The translations under genes were made by a program, and so were the position numbers. Below the pieces are notes generated by a model, which ran no database searches, was not told the DNA's origin, and saw only the letters and a program-made list of their open reading frames with translations. Below, piece after piece: positions 32,251 through 41,308 of a DNA stretch of 64,000 nt. The stretch spans positions 62,001 to 126,000 of the forward strand of contig JBFMGX010000015.1 of assembly GCA_040752595.1 (NCBI GenBank), read 5' to 3'. The stretch's first letter is position 1. Every line of letters starts with the position of its first letter. Source of the DNA: Candidatus Zixiibacteriota bacterium (lineage in GTDB: Bacteria; Zixibacteria; MSB-5A5; WJJR01).

Positions 32251-34265
32251 GGTTGCGCCGTGCTGATCGTCACGCTCCGAATCGAATCGGCCAGCGTGAG
32301 GGACCGCGCCACGTCCATTCCTTCGACGACCTCACCGAAGACGGCATAGCGCCAATCCTGGTACGGAAGACGGGTGAGGGCAATCGAGAAGATGCCGCGA
32401 CCGGTATCGCGGGTGGCGCTGTTCCAGAAGACGGACCCTTCTCCGATGCGACGGGGCGAATACTCGTCGCGGACATTGGCCGGGGGAAAGCCGCCGCCAT
32501 CGCCGCGGGAGTCGGAGCATTGGATCACGCTGCCGGGTTGATAGTCAGTGATGGGAGCATGATCATAGATCCCGGCACGGGCAATGGAAATGAACTGCCG
32601 GACCGTGCGCGGAGCCATGTGCGTGTCCAGACGGATCGTGATCGGCCCCTTGGTCGTCTCCAGCCGCGCCAGAGGAGGAGTCGCGTAACGGGGCAGCAGG
32701 GAATCAAGGTTGTCCACGGTCAGATCGGTCTTGTAAACGCCCAGCCCGTCGCGGAGATCCTTGCGGAACTTGAAGGCGACCGCGATCGTGTACCACCGTA
32801 CCAGACGGTTCGGGTCGGCCATCCCCCAGTCCAGGAAGTCCTGACGGATGGAATCGATGCGCACGGTGGGGAGAAGATTGGTCCCCGACGCCAGAATGGC
32901 CCATTTGACGTCGGGATTGGGGTCCTGGCGATGTGCGCGAAAGAGCGCATGGAGTGAATCGACGTAGCCGTAGAGCTTCAGGGTGCCGATGAGCCCAACC
33001 GCCATCGTCACGACCTGGGGATCGGGGTCATGCAGCATCTGATTGAGATAGACGTCCCAGCCGGACCCGCCCGAGTAGATGTAGGACTTTGCGGCACCGG
33101 CGCGCACGGGCGGAAATGGGTCAGAGATCAGTGTCCGCAGGGCGGGCAGAACCACCGTGGTATCGATGGGAGCGAAGCGCTGGGCCTTCTCGAGGGCATC
33201 GAGGAACGCCAGGCGAACGAGCGGGTTGGGGTCGGCGGCGGCGGGCACGATCGACTCGCCGCAGGGGAGATCGCGCTGATTGCAGAGAACCAATGTCGCC
33301 TGAAGGCGAACCGCGGGCTCCGGGTGGTGCAGCAGTTTCCGTAGCGCCGGCAGCGCCGGGGGATACCAATGCTCCCCGATCGCCCGCGTCAGTCGCGTGA
33401 CCACGCCGGGATCGGTCTCTGTCTCCAAGCGCGGCAGCACGCGCGACACGGTGGTGGTGTCGCGCGCAATCAGGAGGGCATCGGCGCAGGCGGTCCGGAC
33501 ACGGGGATCGGGATCATCAAGACCCTCAACGATGATATCCGACGTGGATGGAAGACGCCCGGAGGCGGCCAAACGATAGAGGAGCCCCCGCGTGGTGGGG
33601 TCCGGATCATGCCGATGGGCGGCCGCCCACTCGGCCGCCGGCTTCGACAAACAGCGAATCAGAGAGTAGATCGCACCTCGTCGTATGGTCGGGTCCGGGT
33701 CATTGCACAGGGGCAGGACCGAGTCGACAACGTCTCGCCGGTTGACCAAGTCCAGCGTCTGCGCCGTCTGCAGGCGCACCCGGGGATCGGCGTGGTGCAG
33801 CAAGTGGATATAGCGCTGATACTCATCCCGGGCATAGACCCGTCCCAGCCCCTGCAGGATGGCGATCAAGGCACCGGGATCCTGCTCCCTGGCGACCGCC
33901 TGCAGGAGGGCATCCTTGCCGTATTTCCATTGCCAGATCCCGAAGGCGCAGGCCGCCATGGCCCGGACCTTGGCGCTGGGGTCGTCCAGAAGGACACGCC
34001 GCACGGAGTCGATCGCCAGCGTGTCATTGACCCGCCCAACAGCCAACATGGCGCGTTCGCGGACCTGCTCGTTGCGATCAGACAAGTAGCTCAGAAGCTT
34101 GCCATTGGCGGTCCACCCCTGGTCCTCCCAAACGGCGATCTGGGCGAGCTTCCTGCGCGTGGCCTTCTCGCCGGTGCCGCAGGAGGCAACGACCAGGGTC
34201 AAGACGATGGCACCGATCGCTTGAGCGAATCGGGAGAGCCACCGGTGGTCAGACATGAAGGTCAT
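32247..34265 (-). CDS. HEAT-repeat lipoprotein with C-terminal cyclophilin-like (PPIase) domain
   Basis: This 672-aa protein starts after an AGGAAGCG box and has a lipoprotein signal ending VVASC. Residues about 50-480 are serial HEAT-like helical pairs marked by DPDPRVR, DPNPLVR and similar turns. The last 150 residues resemble cyclophilin: LARLETTKGPITIRLDTHMA, the RTVRQFISIARAGIYDHAPI stretch, SVIQCSDSRGDGGGFPP, and YAVFGEVVEGMDVARSL. The place where active cyclophilins have FHR reads ITD here, so the catalytic arginine appears lost and the domain may only bind. It is coupled to the LolA-like gene by a 4-base overlap. Confidence 0.83.
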   Translation of the reverse strand: MTFMSDHRWLSRFAQAIGAIVLTLVVASCGTGEKATRRKLAQIAVWEDQGWTANGKLLSYLSDRNEQVRERAMLAVGRVNDTLAIDSVRRVLLDDPSAKVRAMAACAFGIWQWKYGKDALLQAVAREQDPGALIAILQGLGRVYARDEYQRYIHLLHHADPRVRLQTAQTLDLVNRRDVVDSVLPLCNDPDPTIRRGAIYSLIRCLSKPAAEWAAAHRHDPDPTTRGLLYRLAASGRLPSTSDIIVEGLDDPDPRVRTACADALLIARDTTTVSRVLPRLETETDPGVVTRLTRAIGEHWYPPALPALRKLLHHPEPAVRLQATLVLCNQRDLPCGESIVPAAADPNPLVRLAFLDALEKAQRFAPIDTTVVLPALRTLISDPFPPVRAGAAKSYIYSGGSGWDVYLNQMLHDPDPQVVTMAVGLIGTLKLYGYVDSLHALFRAHRQDPNPDVKWAILASGTNLLPTVRIDSIRQDFLDWGMADPNRLVRWYTIAVAFKFRKDLRDGLGVYKTDLTVDNLDSLLPRYATPPLARLETTKGPITIRLDTHMAPRTVRQFISIARAGIYDHAPITDYQPGSVIQCSDSRGDGGGFPPANVRDEYSPRRIGEGSVFWNSATRDTGRGIFSIALTRLPYQDWRYAVFGEVVEGMDVARSLTLADSIRSVTISTAQP

Positions 34266-34397
34266 GGGCGCTTCCTGTCGTTGTTCTTACACGTTCGGCA
34301 TGGTCCCGGTGCAGCCCCGCGCTGCCAGAATCATAAGGATACGGAATGGTCGCCCCGGCGATCAAGGGCGACGGGATCGAGGGAACGGCGAGAGTGT

Positions 34398-35054
34398 CTA
34401 CGTCAGATGGTCTCGTGCCGTGGGACAGTCCGGGGCCAACGGGCACTCGTCACAACGGGGACGTCGGGCCGGGCAGAGGGTACGGCCATGCCAGATCAGA
34501 CGATGCGAGAATTCGATCCAATGACTCTGGGGCAGAAGGCGCATCAGATCAGCTTCGATCCGTGCCGGGTCGCGATGGGCCGTCAACCGCAAACGGCGCG
34601 ACAGGCGCATGACATGGGTATCGACAACGACCCCCTCGGCGATGCCGAAGGCGGTGCCCAAGACGACATTGGCGGTCTTGCGGCCGATGCCATCGAGGGC
34701 GGTCAACTCCGCCAACGTGCGCGGCACATCGCCGCCATGCCGTTCGACCAACGCCCGGCTGGCGGCGATGATGTGGCGGGTCTTCGAGCGGAAGAAGCCG
34801 GTCGGACGGATGATCTCCTCCACAGCGGCGGGATCGGCATGCGCGAAGTCCGCCACGGTCCGGTATCGGGCAAAAAGCGTGGGCGTGACCTGATTGACAC
34901 GTTCATCGGTGCATTGGGCGGAGAGAATCGTTGCGACCAGAAGCTGGAAGGGGTCGTCGTGCGTCAGGGCGCAACGGGCGGGGTAACGACGCGCCAAAGC
35001 CCGGGCAATGCGCCGGGCGCGGGCGGAACGGTCACTGTGGGATTCGCGCGGCAT
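34398..35054 (-). CDS. nth: endonuclease III (DNA glycosylase/AP lyase)
   Basis: This 218-aa protein repairs oxidised pyrimidines by base excision. The helix-hairpin-helix with the catalytic lysine is ELTALDGIGRKTANVVLGTA, followed by the catalytic aspartate in GVVVDTHVMRLSRRL. The C-terminal [4Fe-4S] motif is complete: CPARRPRCDECPLAPDC (C-x6-C-x2-C-x5-C). The N-terminal FQLLVATILSAQCTDERVNQ is the usual Nth block. It stands alone between an unrelated upstream lipoprotein gene and a repeat-rich gap. Confidence 0.97.
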   Translation of the reverse strand: MPRESHSDRSARARRIARALARRYPARCALTHDDPFQLLVATILSAQCTDERVNQVTPTLFARYRTVADFAHADPAAVEEIIRPTGFFRSKTRHIIAASRALVERHGGDVPRTLAELTALDGIGRKTANVVLGTAFGIAEGVVVDTHVMRLSRRLRLTAHRDPARIEADLMRLLPQSHWIEFSHRLIWHGRTLCPARRPRCDECPLAPDCPTARDHLT

Positions 35055-35518
35055 CGCTGGTCCAATGTGATCCGACGCTGGGATACGCGGCGATTCACGC
35101 CACTGTTAGAATCGGATTCATGATCGCAAACGGGAGACAAGGGCTTGGTGCCACGGGTTCTCGCGTCCGTGAACTCCAATCCGCGGAAGCACCGGCACGG
35201 GTCTGAAGACCCGTGGCACATCGACTCAGAATCATGGGACCCGTCATTGCACACGCGATCCGGCAAATGTGCGATTCTGCCTGGACACCCCTCACCCTAC
35301 CCTCTCCCCAGAGGGGAGAGGGGCAATGATAACCTCTCCCTCCGGGAGAGGTCGATCCGACCGGAGGCCGGATCGGGTGAGGGAGTTTGCCCGTTGACTG
35401 CTCCGCCCCCGATTACGATCGCCAACAAACCACGACGAGAGAAGATCGTTCTTGTGTATCATGGGTGACGGGGATAGATTCGCGCCGTCTTGCGCCTCGC
35501 AGGACAGGAGAAGAACCA
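35055..35518. repeat. 464-base gap filled with dispersed repeats
   Basis: It contains GCACGGGTCTGAAGACCCGT (about 35197), a degraded partner near 35150, and a family 3 unit at about 35284-35395 with CCCCAGAGGGGAGAGGGG, CTCCCTCCGGGAGAGGTCGA and CCGGAGGCCGGATCGGGTGA. No open frame of its own was recognised. The last 100 bases lead to alr and should hold its promoter. Confidence 0.6.
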
Positions 35519-36745
35519 TTGCCGAAACATCACATGAACAAACAACGGAACGAAGCCCCGCAGAAGACCTGGGTTGAGATCGACGTTGCGACGTTGCGAA
35601 CGAACCTGCGCTGCCTCCATGAGGTCATCGGCCCGCATCGTGAGATGGTGCTGATCGTCAAATCGGACGCCTACGGGCACGGGGCGGTCACCGTGGCAGC
35701 GGTCGCGGCCGCGGAGGGGGTTCGGCACTTCGCCGTGGCGGCGGTCGCGGAGGCGGCGGCGCTGCGCAACGCCGGCATTACCCATGAGATTGTCCTGTTG
35801 CATCCGCCCCTGGAATTCGAGGTACCGGCGACGATCGAGCTTGCGTTGACGCCGACGTTATCGGATGAATCGACGGCGATGAACCTGAACCGGCTGGCCG
35901 GGCACAGGCCGTTGCCGGTGCACGTGGAGATCAACACCGGGCTCAACCGTCTCGGTTTCGATTGGCAGACGGCGGTCGATGCGGTCAGCCGGATCACCAC
36001 GTTGCCGCATCTGCGAATCACCGGGATCTTCACCCACTTCCGCGCGGCCCACAGTGAAGGTGCGGAATCGGTTCGCCGTCAGATGGAACGGTTCCAGAGC
36101 GTGCTCGACGGCTTGAAGGCGCGACGGATCGACGTCGGCTTCCGTCACGTGGCATCATCATTGGCCGTGGTTTACCACCCCGAGACGTGCCTGGATGGCA
36201 TCCGGCCGGGGATGATCGTGTATGGCGGGATGAGCATTCCGAAGCCGTCACTCGAATCTGAAGGCGACGAGACACCGCCGCGCGCCCTGGCCGGGATTCG
36301 GCCGGTCATGTCGGTGAGGACGCGGGTTCTGCACGTGTTGGATGTGCGTGCCGGCGAGTGGGTCCACTACGGCGATGCCTACCAGGCGGAACGGCCAATG
36401 CGTGTGGCGGTGCTGCCGATCGGGTACGGGATGGGATACTCACGCCACTTCTCGAACAACGGCTGGGTGCTGATTCGGGGGCGCCGTGTGCCGGTCGTCG
36501 GCGTGGTCGGGATGGATATGACGATGGTCGAAGTGGGGAAGATCCCGGTCGCGATCGGCGACGTGGTCACGCTCTTGGGGCGCGACGGGCCGGATGAGAT
36601 CACGGCGGTGGAACTGGCCGAATGGGTCGGAACTATCCCCTACGAGATCACCTGCCGCCTGGGGAACGCCCTGCCGCGCATCGTCACCGGGATGGAGACG
36701 GGACAGCCAAAGAACCACGTCTTCAAACATGCCCCGGTGCCATAG
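35519..36745 (+). CDS. alr: alanine racemase
   Basis: This PLP enzyme converts L- to D-alanine for peptidoglycan. A TTG at 35519 has AGGAG 8 bases upstream and is preferred; the ATG at 35534 has no box at the right distance. The barrel opens with WVEIDVATLRTNLRCL. The PLP lysine lies in MVLIVKSDAYGHGAVTVAAV (about K48 from the TTG), the substrate-contact HVEINTGLNRLGFDW is present, and the second catalytic base tyrosine is in LPIGYGMGYSRHFSN (about Y307). The C-terminal beta domain has GMDMTMVEVG. The length of about 408 aa is slightly longer than average because of an acidic insertion (KPSLESEGDETPPRA). Confidence 0.96.
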   Translation: MPKHHMNKQRNEAPQKTWVEIDVATLRTNLRCLHEVIGPHREMVLIVKSDAYGHGAVTVAAVAAAEGVRHFAVAAVAEAAALRNAGITHEIVLLHPPLEFEVPATIELALTPTLSDESTAMNLNRLAGHRPLPVHVEINTGLNRLGFDWQTAVDAVSRITTLPHLRITGIFTHFRAAHSEGAESVRRQMERFQSVLDGLKARRIDVGFRHVASSLAVVYHPETCLDGIRPGMIVYGGMSIPKPSLESEGDETPPRALAGIRPVMSVRTRVLHVLDVRAGEWVHYGDAYQAERPMRVAVLPIGYGMGYSRHFSNNGWVLIRGRRVPVVGVVGMDMTMVEVGKIPVAIGDVVTLLGRDGPDEITAVELAEWVGTIPYEITCRLGNALPRIVTGMETGQPKNHVFKHAPVP

Positions 36746-36836
36746 ACGACTTCTCCGCGCAGGAGTGCGCTGCCGCAATCCCTTTCCGACGAGTCCCAAG
36801 CATCCCGACGGGACAACGCGACCGTGTCCGGTCGCG

Positions 36837-37157
36837 TCATTCACTCTGCCACAACCGCTCCGCCAATTCCCAAAGCCGCTCCCAGGTGTAGAGCCCGGTG
36901 TTGTGGCCGTCGCTCCATTGAATCTGGATGGCGTAGCGGCCGACCGGCTGGATCGAAAGCGGATGCACATCGGCGGCGACGGTGTCGTCGCGCAGCAACT
37001 TGCGCCCGGTCATCTCCTCGATGCAGGACGCGCAGGGGCATTCCAGACGCAGGAAACGGGCGGGAAAGATCGTCTCGCGGCCGTTGTTCCAGCGAATCTT
37101 GACATCGTGCTGGTGGGCGCGGGCGATTTCGATGGGGGTGGGCGTGGGGGAGGTCAT
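36837..37157 (-). CDS. DUF971 protein (gamma-butyrobetaine hydroxylase-like N-terminal domain)
   Basis: The ATG at 37157 follows GAGG; part of that box lies at the edge of a family 2 hairpin repeat. The 106-aa protein is one DUF971 domain: VKIRWNNGRETIFPARFLRL, ECPCASCIEEMTGRKLL with two cysteines, then VGRYAIQIQWSDGHNTGLYT and WERLWELAE. In many bacteria this domain is linked or fused to the Mrp/ApbC Fe-S carrier ATPase. Here the mrp gene is the next gene upstream on the same strand, which supports a role in Fe-S protein maturation. Confidence 0.88.
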   Translation of the reverse strand: MTSPTPTPIEIARAHQHDVKIRWNNGRETIFPARFLRLECPCASCIEEMTGRKLLRDDTVAADVHPLSIQPVGRYAIQIQWSDGHNTGLYTWERLWELAERLWQSE

Positions 37158-37159
37158 GG

Positions 37160-37515
37160 TCACCTCAAGGGGCTGAAGCCCCTCGTCCTCAGATTGCCGC
37201 CTCGAACCTGAGAATTTCCAACACCGTGGACGGACAAAAGAGCACCCTCACCCGATCCGCCTGCGGCGGATCGACCTCTCCCGGAGGGAGAGGTTGTCAA
37301 TCCCCCTCTCCCTCCGGGAGAGGGTCGGGGTGAGGGATTCGGACATATCGGATATCGTATCACGCTTCCTTGTGTATCAACGGGATAGATCACAATTCTC
37401 TCTTTGTTAGAAGCCCTGAGCGACTTGTCCCGACCCGAACGGTGTGATGGAAGCGAAGGGTCTGCTTTTCGACGGAGAACGTGTAACAGCAGATGCTTCG
37501 CTCCGCTGCATGACA
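37160..37515. repeat. cluster of dispersed repeats (families 2, 3 and 1)
   Basis: From left to right: AAGGGGCTGAAGCCCCT (37165), a family 3 unit at 37239-37345 containing CCCGATCCGCCTGCGGCGGA and two CTCTCCC/GGGAGAG hairpins, and a family 1 element at about 37430-37513 (AACAGCAGATGCTTCGCTCC right arm). A 49-base block at 37247-37295 is identical to 53059-53107, which lies inside the glycosyltransferase gene. There is no gene here. Confidence 0.7.
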
Positions 37516-37558
37516 ATCCCCGTTCCAGACGTCTTCTCCGAGGGTTCTCAACCCCATG

Positions 37559-38632
37559 TCAAAACGTGATCTTCACCGGTTGTGCATCGGCCAGCGCGTT
37601 GCGGATGCTCACTTGGGCGGCGAGGTTGCGCGCGATTTCCTGAAAGGCGTTCGCAGCCGGTGAGGACGGGTCGGCGACGACGATCGGTTCACCGGAGTCG
37701 GAGGTCTCGCGCACACGGGTGGCCAGCGGGATCTCGCCCAGGAAGGGGACCCCGAGCCGCTCGGCGGCGCGTCGCGCCCCGCCGTTGTCGAAGATGTACT
37801 CGCGATGACCGCAGTGCGAGCAGGAAAAGTAGCTCATGTTCTCGATCAAACCCAGGATCGGCGATTTGAGTTGGTTGAACATGATCACGGCCTTCTCGGC
37901 GACCTGCAGAGCCACATCCTGCGGCGTGGAGACAATCGCGGCGCCGGTGAGCGGGATGCGTTGACAGAGACTGAGATGGATATCGCCGGTTCCCGGGGGA
38001 AGATCGACGATCAGATAATCGATTTCACCCCATTCGACGCCGCCGAGGAATTGATCGATCATCTTGGTGAGCATCGGGCCGCGCCAGACGACCGCCTGAT
38101 CGGGTTTGAGGAAGAAGCCCATCGAGATCACTTTGACGCCATACGCCTCCACCGGCATGATGCCCGCGGGGCCGGGAACAGGGAGATCGGTGATGCCGAG
38201 AATGGTCGGGATGCTGGGGCCATAGACGTCGGCATCCATCAGCCCGACTTTGGCGCCGGTCTGGGCCAGCGCGACGGCGAGGTTGGCCGAGACGGTCGAC
38301 TTGCCCACGCCCCCTTTGCCGGAGCCGATGGGGACGACATTGCGCACGCCGGGGATGAGTGTCTCGGCCATCTGGCCCAGCGTGGGACGGACCTGCGCCT
38401 CCATCTTCACCCGCACCCGATCGACGCCGGGCAGGGCACGGACCGCGTCTTCGGCCTCCTGCTGCAAGCGGTCCTTGACCGGGCAGGCGGGTGTCGTGAG
38501 TTCGAGGGTGACGGCCACTTCGCCATCGCAGATCGCCACGTTTTTGACAAAGCCCAATGTCACGATGTCACGATGCAGATCGGGGTCGATGACCCGCCGC
38601 AAGGCAGTCAGTACTTGTTCCTGAGTGGGCAC
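37559..38632 (-). CDS. mrp: Mrp/NBP35 family Fe-S cluster carrier ATPase (ApbC)
   Basis: The GTG at 38632 has GGGAAG 7 bases upstream and gives 357 aa; the frame continues upstream but only through unsupported sequence. An N-terminal MIP18-like domain (ALRRVIDPDLHRDIVTLGFV) precedes the deviant Walker A VVPIGSGKGGVGKSTVSANL. Then follow MDADVYGPSIPTILGI, DYLIVDLPPGTGDIHLSLCQ and the cluster-binding CxxC in MSYFSCSHCGHREYIFDNGG. Mrp carries clusters from the scaffold to target enzymes. It lies next to the DUF971 gene and just upstream of, and divergent from, the complex I genes, whose subunits need many clusters. Confidence 0.95.
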   Translation of the reverse strand: MPTQEQVLTALRRVIDPDLHRDIVTLGFVKNVAICDGEVAVTLELTTPACPVKDRLQQEAEDAVRALPGVDRVRVKMEAQVRPTLGQMAETLIPGVRNVVPIGSGKGGVGKSTVSANLAVALAQTGAKVGLMDADVYGPSIPTILGITDLPVPGPAGIMPVEAYGVKVISMGFFLKPDQAVVWRGPMLTKMIDQFLGGVEWGEIDYLIVDLPPGTGDIHLSLCQRIPLTGAAIVSTPQDVALQVAEKAVIMFNQLKSPILGLIENMSYFSCSHCGHREYIFDNGGARRAAERLGVPFLGEIPLATRVRETSDSGEPIVVADPSSPAANAFQEIARNLAAQVSIRNALADAQPVKITF

Positions 38633-38823
38633 GGTGAGTCTTCCCTTTCCGACGGTCTCCTGCCAGCAGGCAGCATAGGCAGGCAGGACCGGCTCATAGC
38701 ATACGCACGGAATCCGGAATCCTTGGTGCCGTTTGACAAATGCTGGCGACGCGAAGAGTAGTCTTCTGTTCCGGCGGACCGTGTCAAAACAAGACCGGAT
38801 CGCACCGGTAGGGGGGAAAAAAC

Positions 38824-38853
38824 TTGACTGAACGCCATAGCCGGCGGTAAAGT
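38824..38853 (+). promoter_or_regulatory. candidate promoter of the nuo cluster
   Basis: TTGACT at 38824-38829 and TAAAGT at 38848-38853 are separated by 18 bases, about 85 bases before nuoA in the divergent gap with mrp. Both boxes deviate from consensus at one to two positions. The rest of the 305-base gap holds nothing recognisable. Confidence 0.35.
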
Positions 38854-38937
38854 CGTCCTCTCGGCGTCGTTGCCTTCCTCCGGACAACCCCGTGACGCCG
38901 AATGAGATGTTGTGAACCGGCGAACTTGGGACACGCT

Positions 38938-39294
38938 GTGGTGGCGGATTTTGCGGCGGTCGCGATCTTTCTCGTCCTCGGGGCGGCGCTGGTTCTCTTT
39001 CTCTTCTTGCTGTCCCGACTGATCCGTCCGGCCGCTCCCAATCCGATCAAACTCTCCACTTATGAATGCGGCGAGACGCCGATCGGGTCGGGGTGGATTC
39101 AGTTCAATGTCCGCTTCTACATCTTCTGTCTGATCTTTGTCATTTTTGACGTCGAAGTCGTCTTCCTGTTCCCGTGGGCGATTGTCTTTCAATCGCTGGG
39201 AATGTTCGCGTTTGTCGAGATGGTGGTCTTCGTCGCCATCCTGTTGTTCGGGCTGTATTACGCGTGGCGCAAGGGGTTCCTGCGGTGGTATTAG
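38938..39294 (+). CDS. nuoA: NADH-quinone oxidoreductase subunit A
   Basis: NuoA is a three-helix subunit at the junction of complex I. The GTG at 38938 is chosen because the protein then starts at the first hydrophobic helix (VVADFAAVAIFLVLGAALVL), as in homologues; an ATG at 38902 adds residues with no NuoA character. The family motif LSTYECGETPIGSGWIQFNV and the following RFYIFCLIFVIFDVEVVFLF are complete. The next gene is nuoH rather than nuoB, so the usual A-B-C-D order is broken here. Confidence 0.93.
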   Translation: MVADFAAVAIFLVLGAALVLFLFLLSRLIRPAAPNPIKLSTYECGETPIGSGWIQFNVRFYIFCLIFVIFDVEVVFLFPWAIVFQSLGMFAFVEMVVFVAILLFGLYYAWRKGFLRWY

Positions 39295-39317
39295 CGATGG
39301 CGGCGCATGGTGTGCAG

Positions 39318-39511
39318 ACGCAGGGGGCCGAAAGCCCCCTGTCCTCGATGTTGGTCGGCAAGGGGCTGAAGCCCCTTGTTTACCCATGTGAACATCAAAA
39401 GGGCCGTCCGTGAAAAAGCAGGTTCCTCGCTCCGCTCGGAACGACAGCTCTTGGTAGAGACAGGAATCTGCCTGTCACCCCGAGCGAAGCGAGGGGCCTG
39501 CTGTTTCATGA
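39318..39511. repeat. two family 2 hairpins and a divergent family 1 element
   Basis: CAGGGGGCCGAAAGCCCCCTG (39321) and CAAGGGGCTGAAGCCCCTTG (about 39359) are followed by AAAAAGCAGGTTCCTCGCTC and CCCCGAGCGAAGCGAGGGGC, inverted arms of the REP-like family in outward order. It fills the nuoA-nuoH gap. Confidence 0.65.
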
Positions 39512-39556
39512 AGGAAGAGACTATAGGCACGTCTGCGGTGTGAAGGCGTAGCGAGG

Positions 39557-40594
39557 ATGCTGGAACTCGAGAAACTGGTCGACTGGGTTGGCGACCTGAT
39601 CGCGTCGGTCGTGACGTCGCTCGGCTTGGGCCCGGTGTGGGTGACTCTGGCGCAGACCGTCGTCGCCTTTCTCGCGGTGTTCGCCTTCATCGTCGTTGTC
39701 GTCCTGTTCCTGGTGTGGTGGGAGCGCAAGGTCTCGGCGCGCATCCAGATGCGATTGGGGCCGATGCGGGTCGGCTGGCATGGGGTCCTGCAGACGATCG
39801 CCGATGCGGTCAAGCTCCTGCAAAAGGAGGACATCACCCCGGCGCATGTCGACCGCGGCGTCTACTTCTGGGCGCCGGTGATCACCTTCGTCGCCGCCGC
39901 CGCGGTGTATGTGACCATCCCCTTCGGCAAGGGGCTGATCGTCCGCGATCTCAACATCGGCATTCTCTACATTCTGGCGATCACGACTTTCACCGTGATC
40001 GGCCTGCTCATGGCCGGGTGGTCGTCGAACAACAAGTATACTCTCCTGGGCGGATTTCGCTCGGCGGCGCAGGTTGTGTCCTATGAAGTCCCGATGGCGC
40101 TGGCGGTGCTCGGCGTGATGATGTTCACGCAGACCTTCTCCATGGCCGAGATCGTCGGCCAGCAGGGGAAGTTCTACCAATGGTACATCTGGCGGCAGCC
40201 GATCGGCTTTGTCATCTATTTCGTGGCCGCCACCGCCGAATGCAACCGTACGCCGTTCGATCTCCCCGAGGCCGACTCCGAGCTGGTGGCGGGGTTTGTC
40301 ACCGAGTACTCCGGGATGAAGTTCGCCATGTTCTTCCTGGCGGAGTTCATCAACATGTTCACCGTCTCGGCGATCGCGACGACGTTATTCTTCGGCGGCT
40401 GGAACGGGCCGCTGTTGCCGTCGTGGATGTGGTTTATGATCAAGACGTTGATCGGCGTCTTCGTGCTGATGTGGTTCCGCTGGACCTATCCGCGCCTGCG
40501 CGTCGATCAGTTGATGGGGTTTGCGTGGAAGCTCCTGCTGCCGCTGGCGTTCGTGAACCTGCTGGTGACGGGATTGGTGCTGAGTCTGGTGTGA
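39557..40594 (+). CDS. nuoH: NADH-quinone oxidoreductase subunit H
   Basis: This 345-aa, eight-helix subunit forms part of the quinone-binding chamber. Diagnostic blocks are FLVWWERKVSARIQMRLGPM, GVLQTIADAVKLLQKEDITP, the matrix-loop GWSSNNKYTLLGGFRSAAQV followed by VSYEVPMAL, and AECNRTPFDLPEADSELVAG followed by FVTEYSGMKFA. These carry the conserved acidic residues of the E-channel. The length is normal. It is separated from nuoA by a repeat-filled gap of about 260 bases, so an internal promoter is possible. Confidence 0.97.
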   Translation: MLELEKLVDWVGDLIASVVTSLGLGPVWVTLAQTVVAFLAVFAFIVVVVLFLVWWERKVSARIQMRLGPMRVGWHGVLQTIADAVKLLQKEDITPAHVDRGVYFWAPVITFVAAAAVYVTIPFGKGLIVRDLNIGILYILAITTFTVIGLLMAGWSSNNKYTLLGGFRSAAQVVSYEVPMALAVLGVMMFTQTFSMAEIVGQQGKFYQWYIWRQPIGFVIYFVAATAECNRTPFDLPEADSELVAGFVTEYSGMKFAMFFLAEFINMFTVSAIATTLFFGGWNGPLLPSWMWFMIKTLIGVFVLMWFRWTYPRLRVDQLMGFAWKLLLPLAFVNLLVTGLVLSLV

Positions 40595-40622
40595 GTCCAT
40601 GTTCGTGGTCGAAACAGAGCAC

Positions 40623-40739
40623 TGTCATCCTGAGCGAGTTCCGTCCGTCGGAGCGGACGGAATGAAGCGAAGGATCTGCTGTTCTTCCTCTGAGGACAAC
40701 AGCAGATTCCTCATCCGCCGGGGCGGATTCGGAATGACA
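40623..40739. repeat. full REP-like family 1 element
   Basis: TGTCATCCTGAGCGAG at the left and TTCGGAATGACA at the right are inverted arms; CAACAGCAGATTCCTCATCC lies in the right half. It also contains the inner palindrome TCCGTCCGTCGGAGCGGACG. It lies between nuoH and nuoJ, where nuoI would be expected. Confidence 0.75.
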
Positions 40740-40747
40740 GAGGGACG

Positions 40748-41293
40748 ATGCCGGTGGATGGAATGACGATCGCATTCTTCGCCCTCGCCCTGTTGATCAT
40801 CGTCAGCGCGCTCTCGGTGGTGACGACGAAGAACATCTTCCATTCGGCGATCTTCCTGATCCTGGCGCTGTTCGGCGTGGCGGGGATCTTTGTCCTGCTG
40901 GAGGCGCCCTTCCTGGCGGCGGCGCAGGTTCTGATTTATGTCGGCGCGGTGGCGATCCTGATGATCTTCGCGGTCATGATGACGGCGCGCATCGCGGATG
41001 CCACACTGCAGCACACCAACGAGCAGGTACCGTTGGGATTGGTCATCTCGGCTGGTCTTCTGGCGGTGATTCTCTATTCGCTCTGGCAGACGCCGATCTC
41101 GGTCAGCGCGGCGGCCCCGGTCTCCGGCGCGGGGAAGAAGTTGGGTGAGTTGTTTCTCACGAAGTTCGTGTTGCCGTTTGAGGTCGTGTCCGTGCTGCTG
41201 TTGGCGGCCTTGATCGGGGCCTTGATCATCGCCAAGCGGGACCGGGGCGTCACGGCGCGGGACGCGACTGAGGACCAGAGCACCAATGTCTGA
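40748..41293 (+). CDS. nuoJ: NADH-quinone oxidoreductase subunit J
   Basis: This 181-aa membrane subunit starts MPVDGMTIAFFALALLIIVS shortly after the repeat. The characteristic blocks are TTKNIFHSAIFLILALFGVA, GIFVLLEAPFLAAAQVLIYV and GAVAILMIFAVMMTARI, the third helix with the pi-bulge region. A C-terminal helix ends in IGALIIAKRDRGV. It is followed 15 bases later by nuoK. The usual nuoI gene before nuoJ is absent. Confidence 0.95.
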   Translation: MPVDGMTIAFFALALLIIVSALSVVTTKNIFHSAIFLILALFGVAGIFVLLEAPFLAAAQVLIYVGAVAILMIFAVMMTARIADATLQHTNEQVPLGLVISAGLLAVILYSLWQTPISVSAAAPVSGAGKKLGELFLTKFVLPFEVVSVLLLAALIGALIIAKRDRGVTARDATEDQSTNV

Positions 41294-41308
41294 CGCTGGC
41301 ATACGACC

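Noticed and set aside
33369-35123. 584-codon open frame antisense to the HEAT/cyclophilin and nth genes
   Set aside because: Low-complexity G/D/R-rich shadow; both genes on the other strand are well supported.
38633-38887. 85-codon upstream extension of Mrp
   Set aside because: Non-homologous-looking sequence without a ribosome binding site; the GTG at 38632 is well placed.
3137-39382. Family 2 hairpins as classical rho-independent terminators
   Set aside because: Most lack a T run and several lie between co-directional operon genes; only 12211-12250 looks like a true intrinsic terminator.
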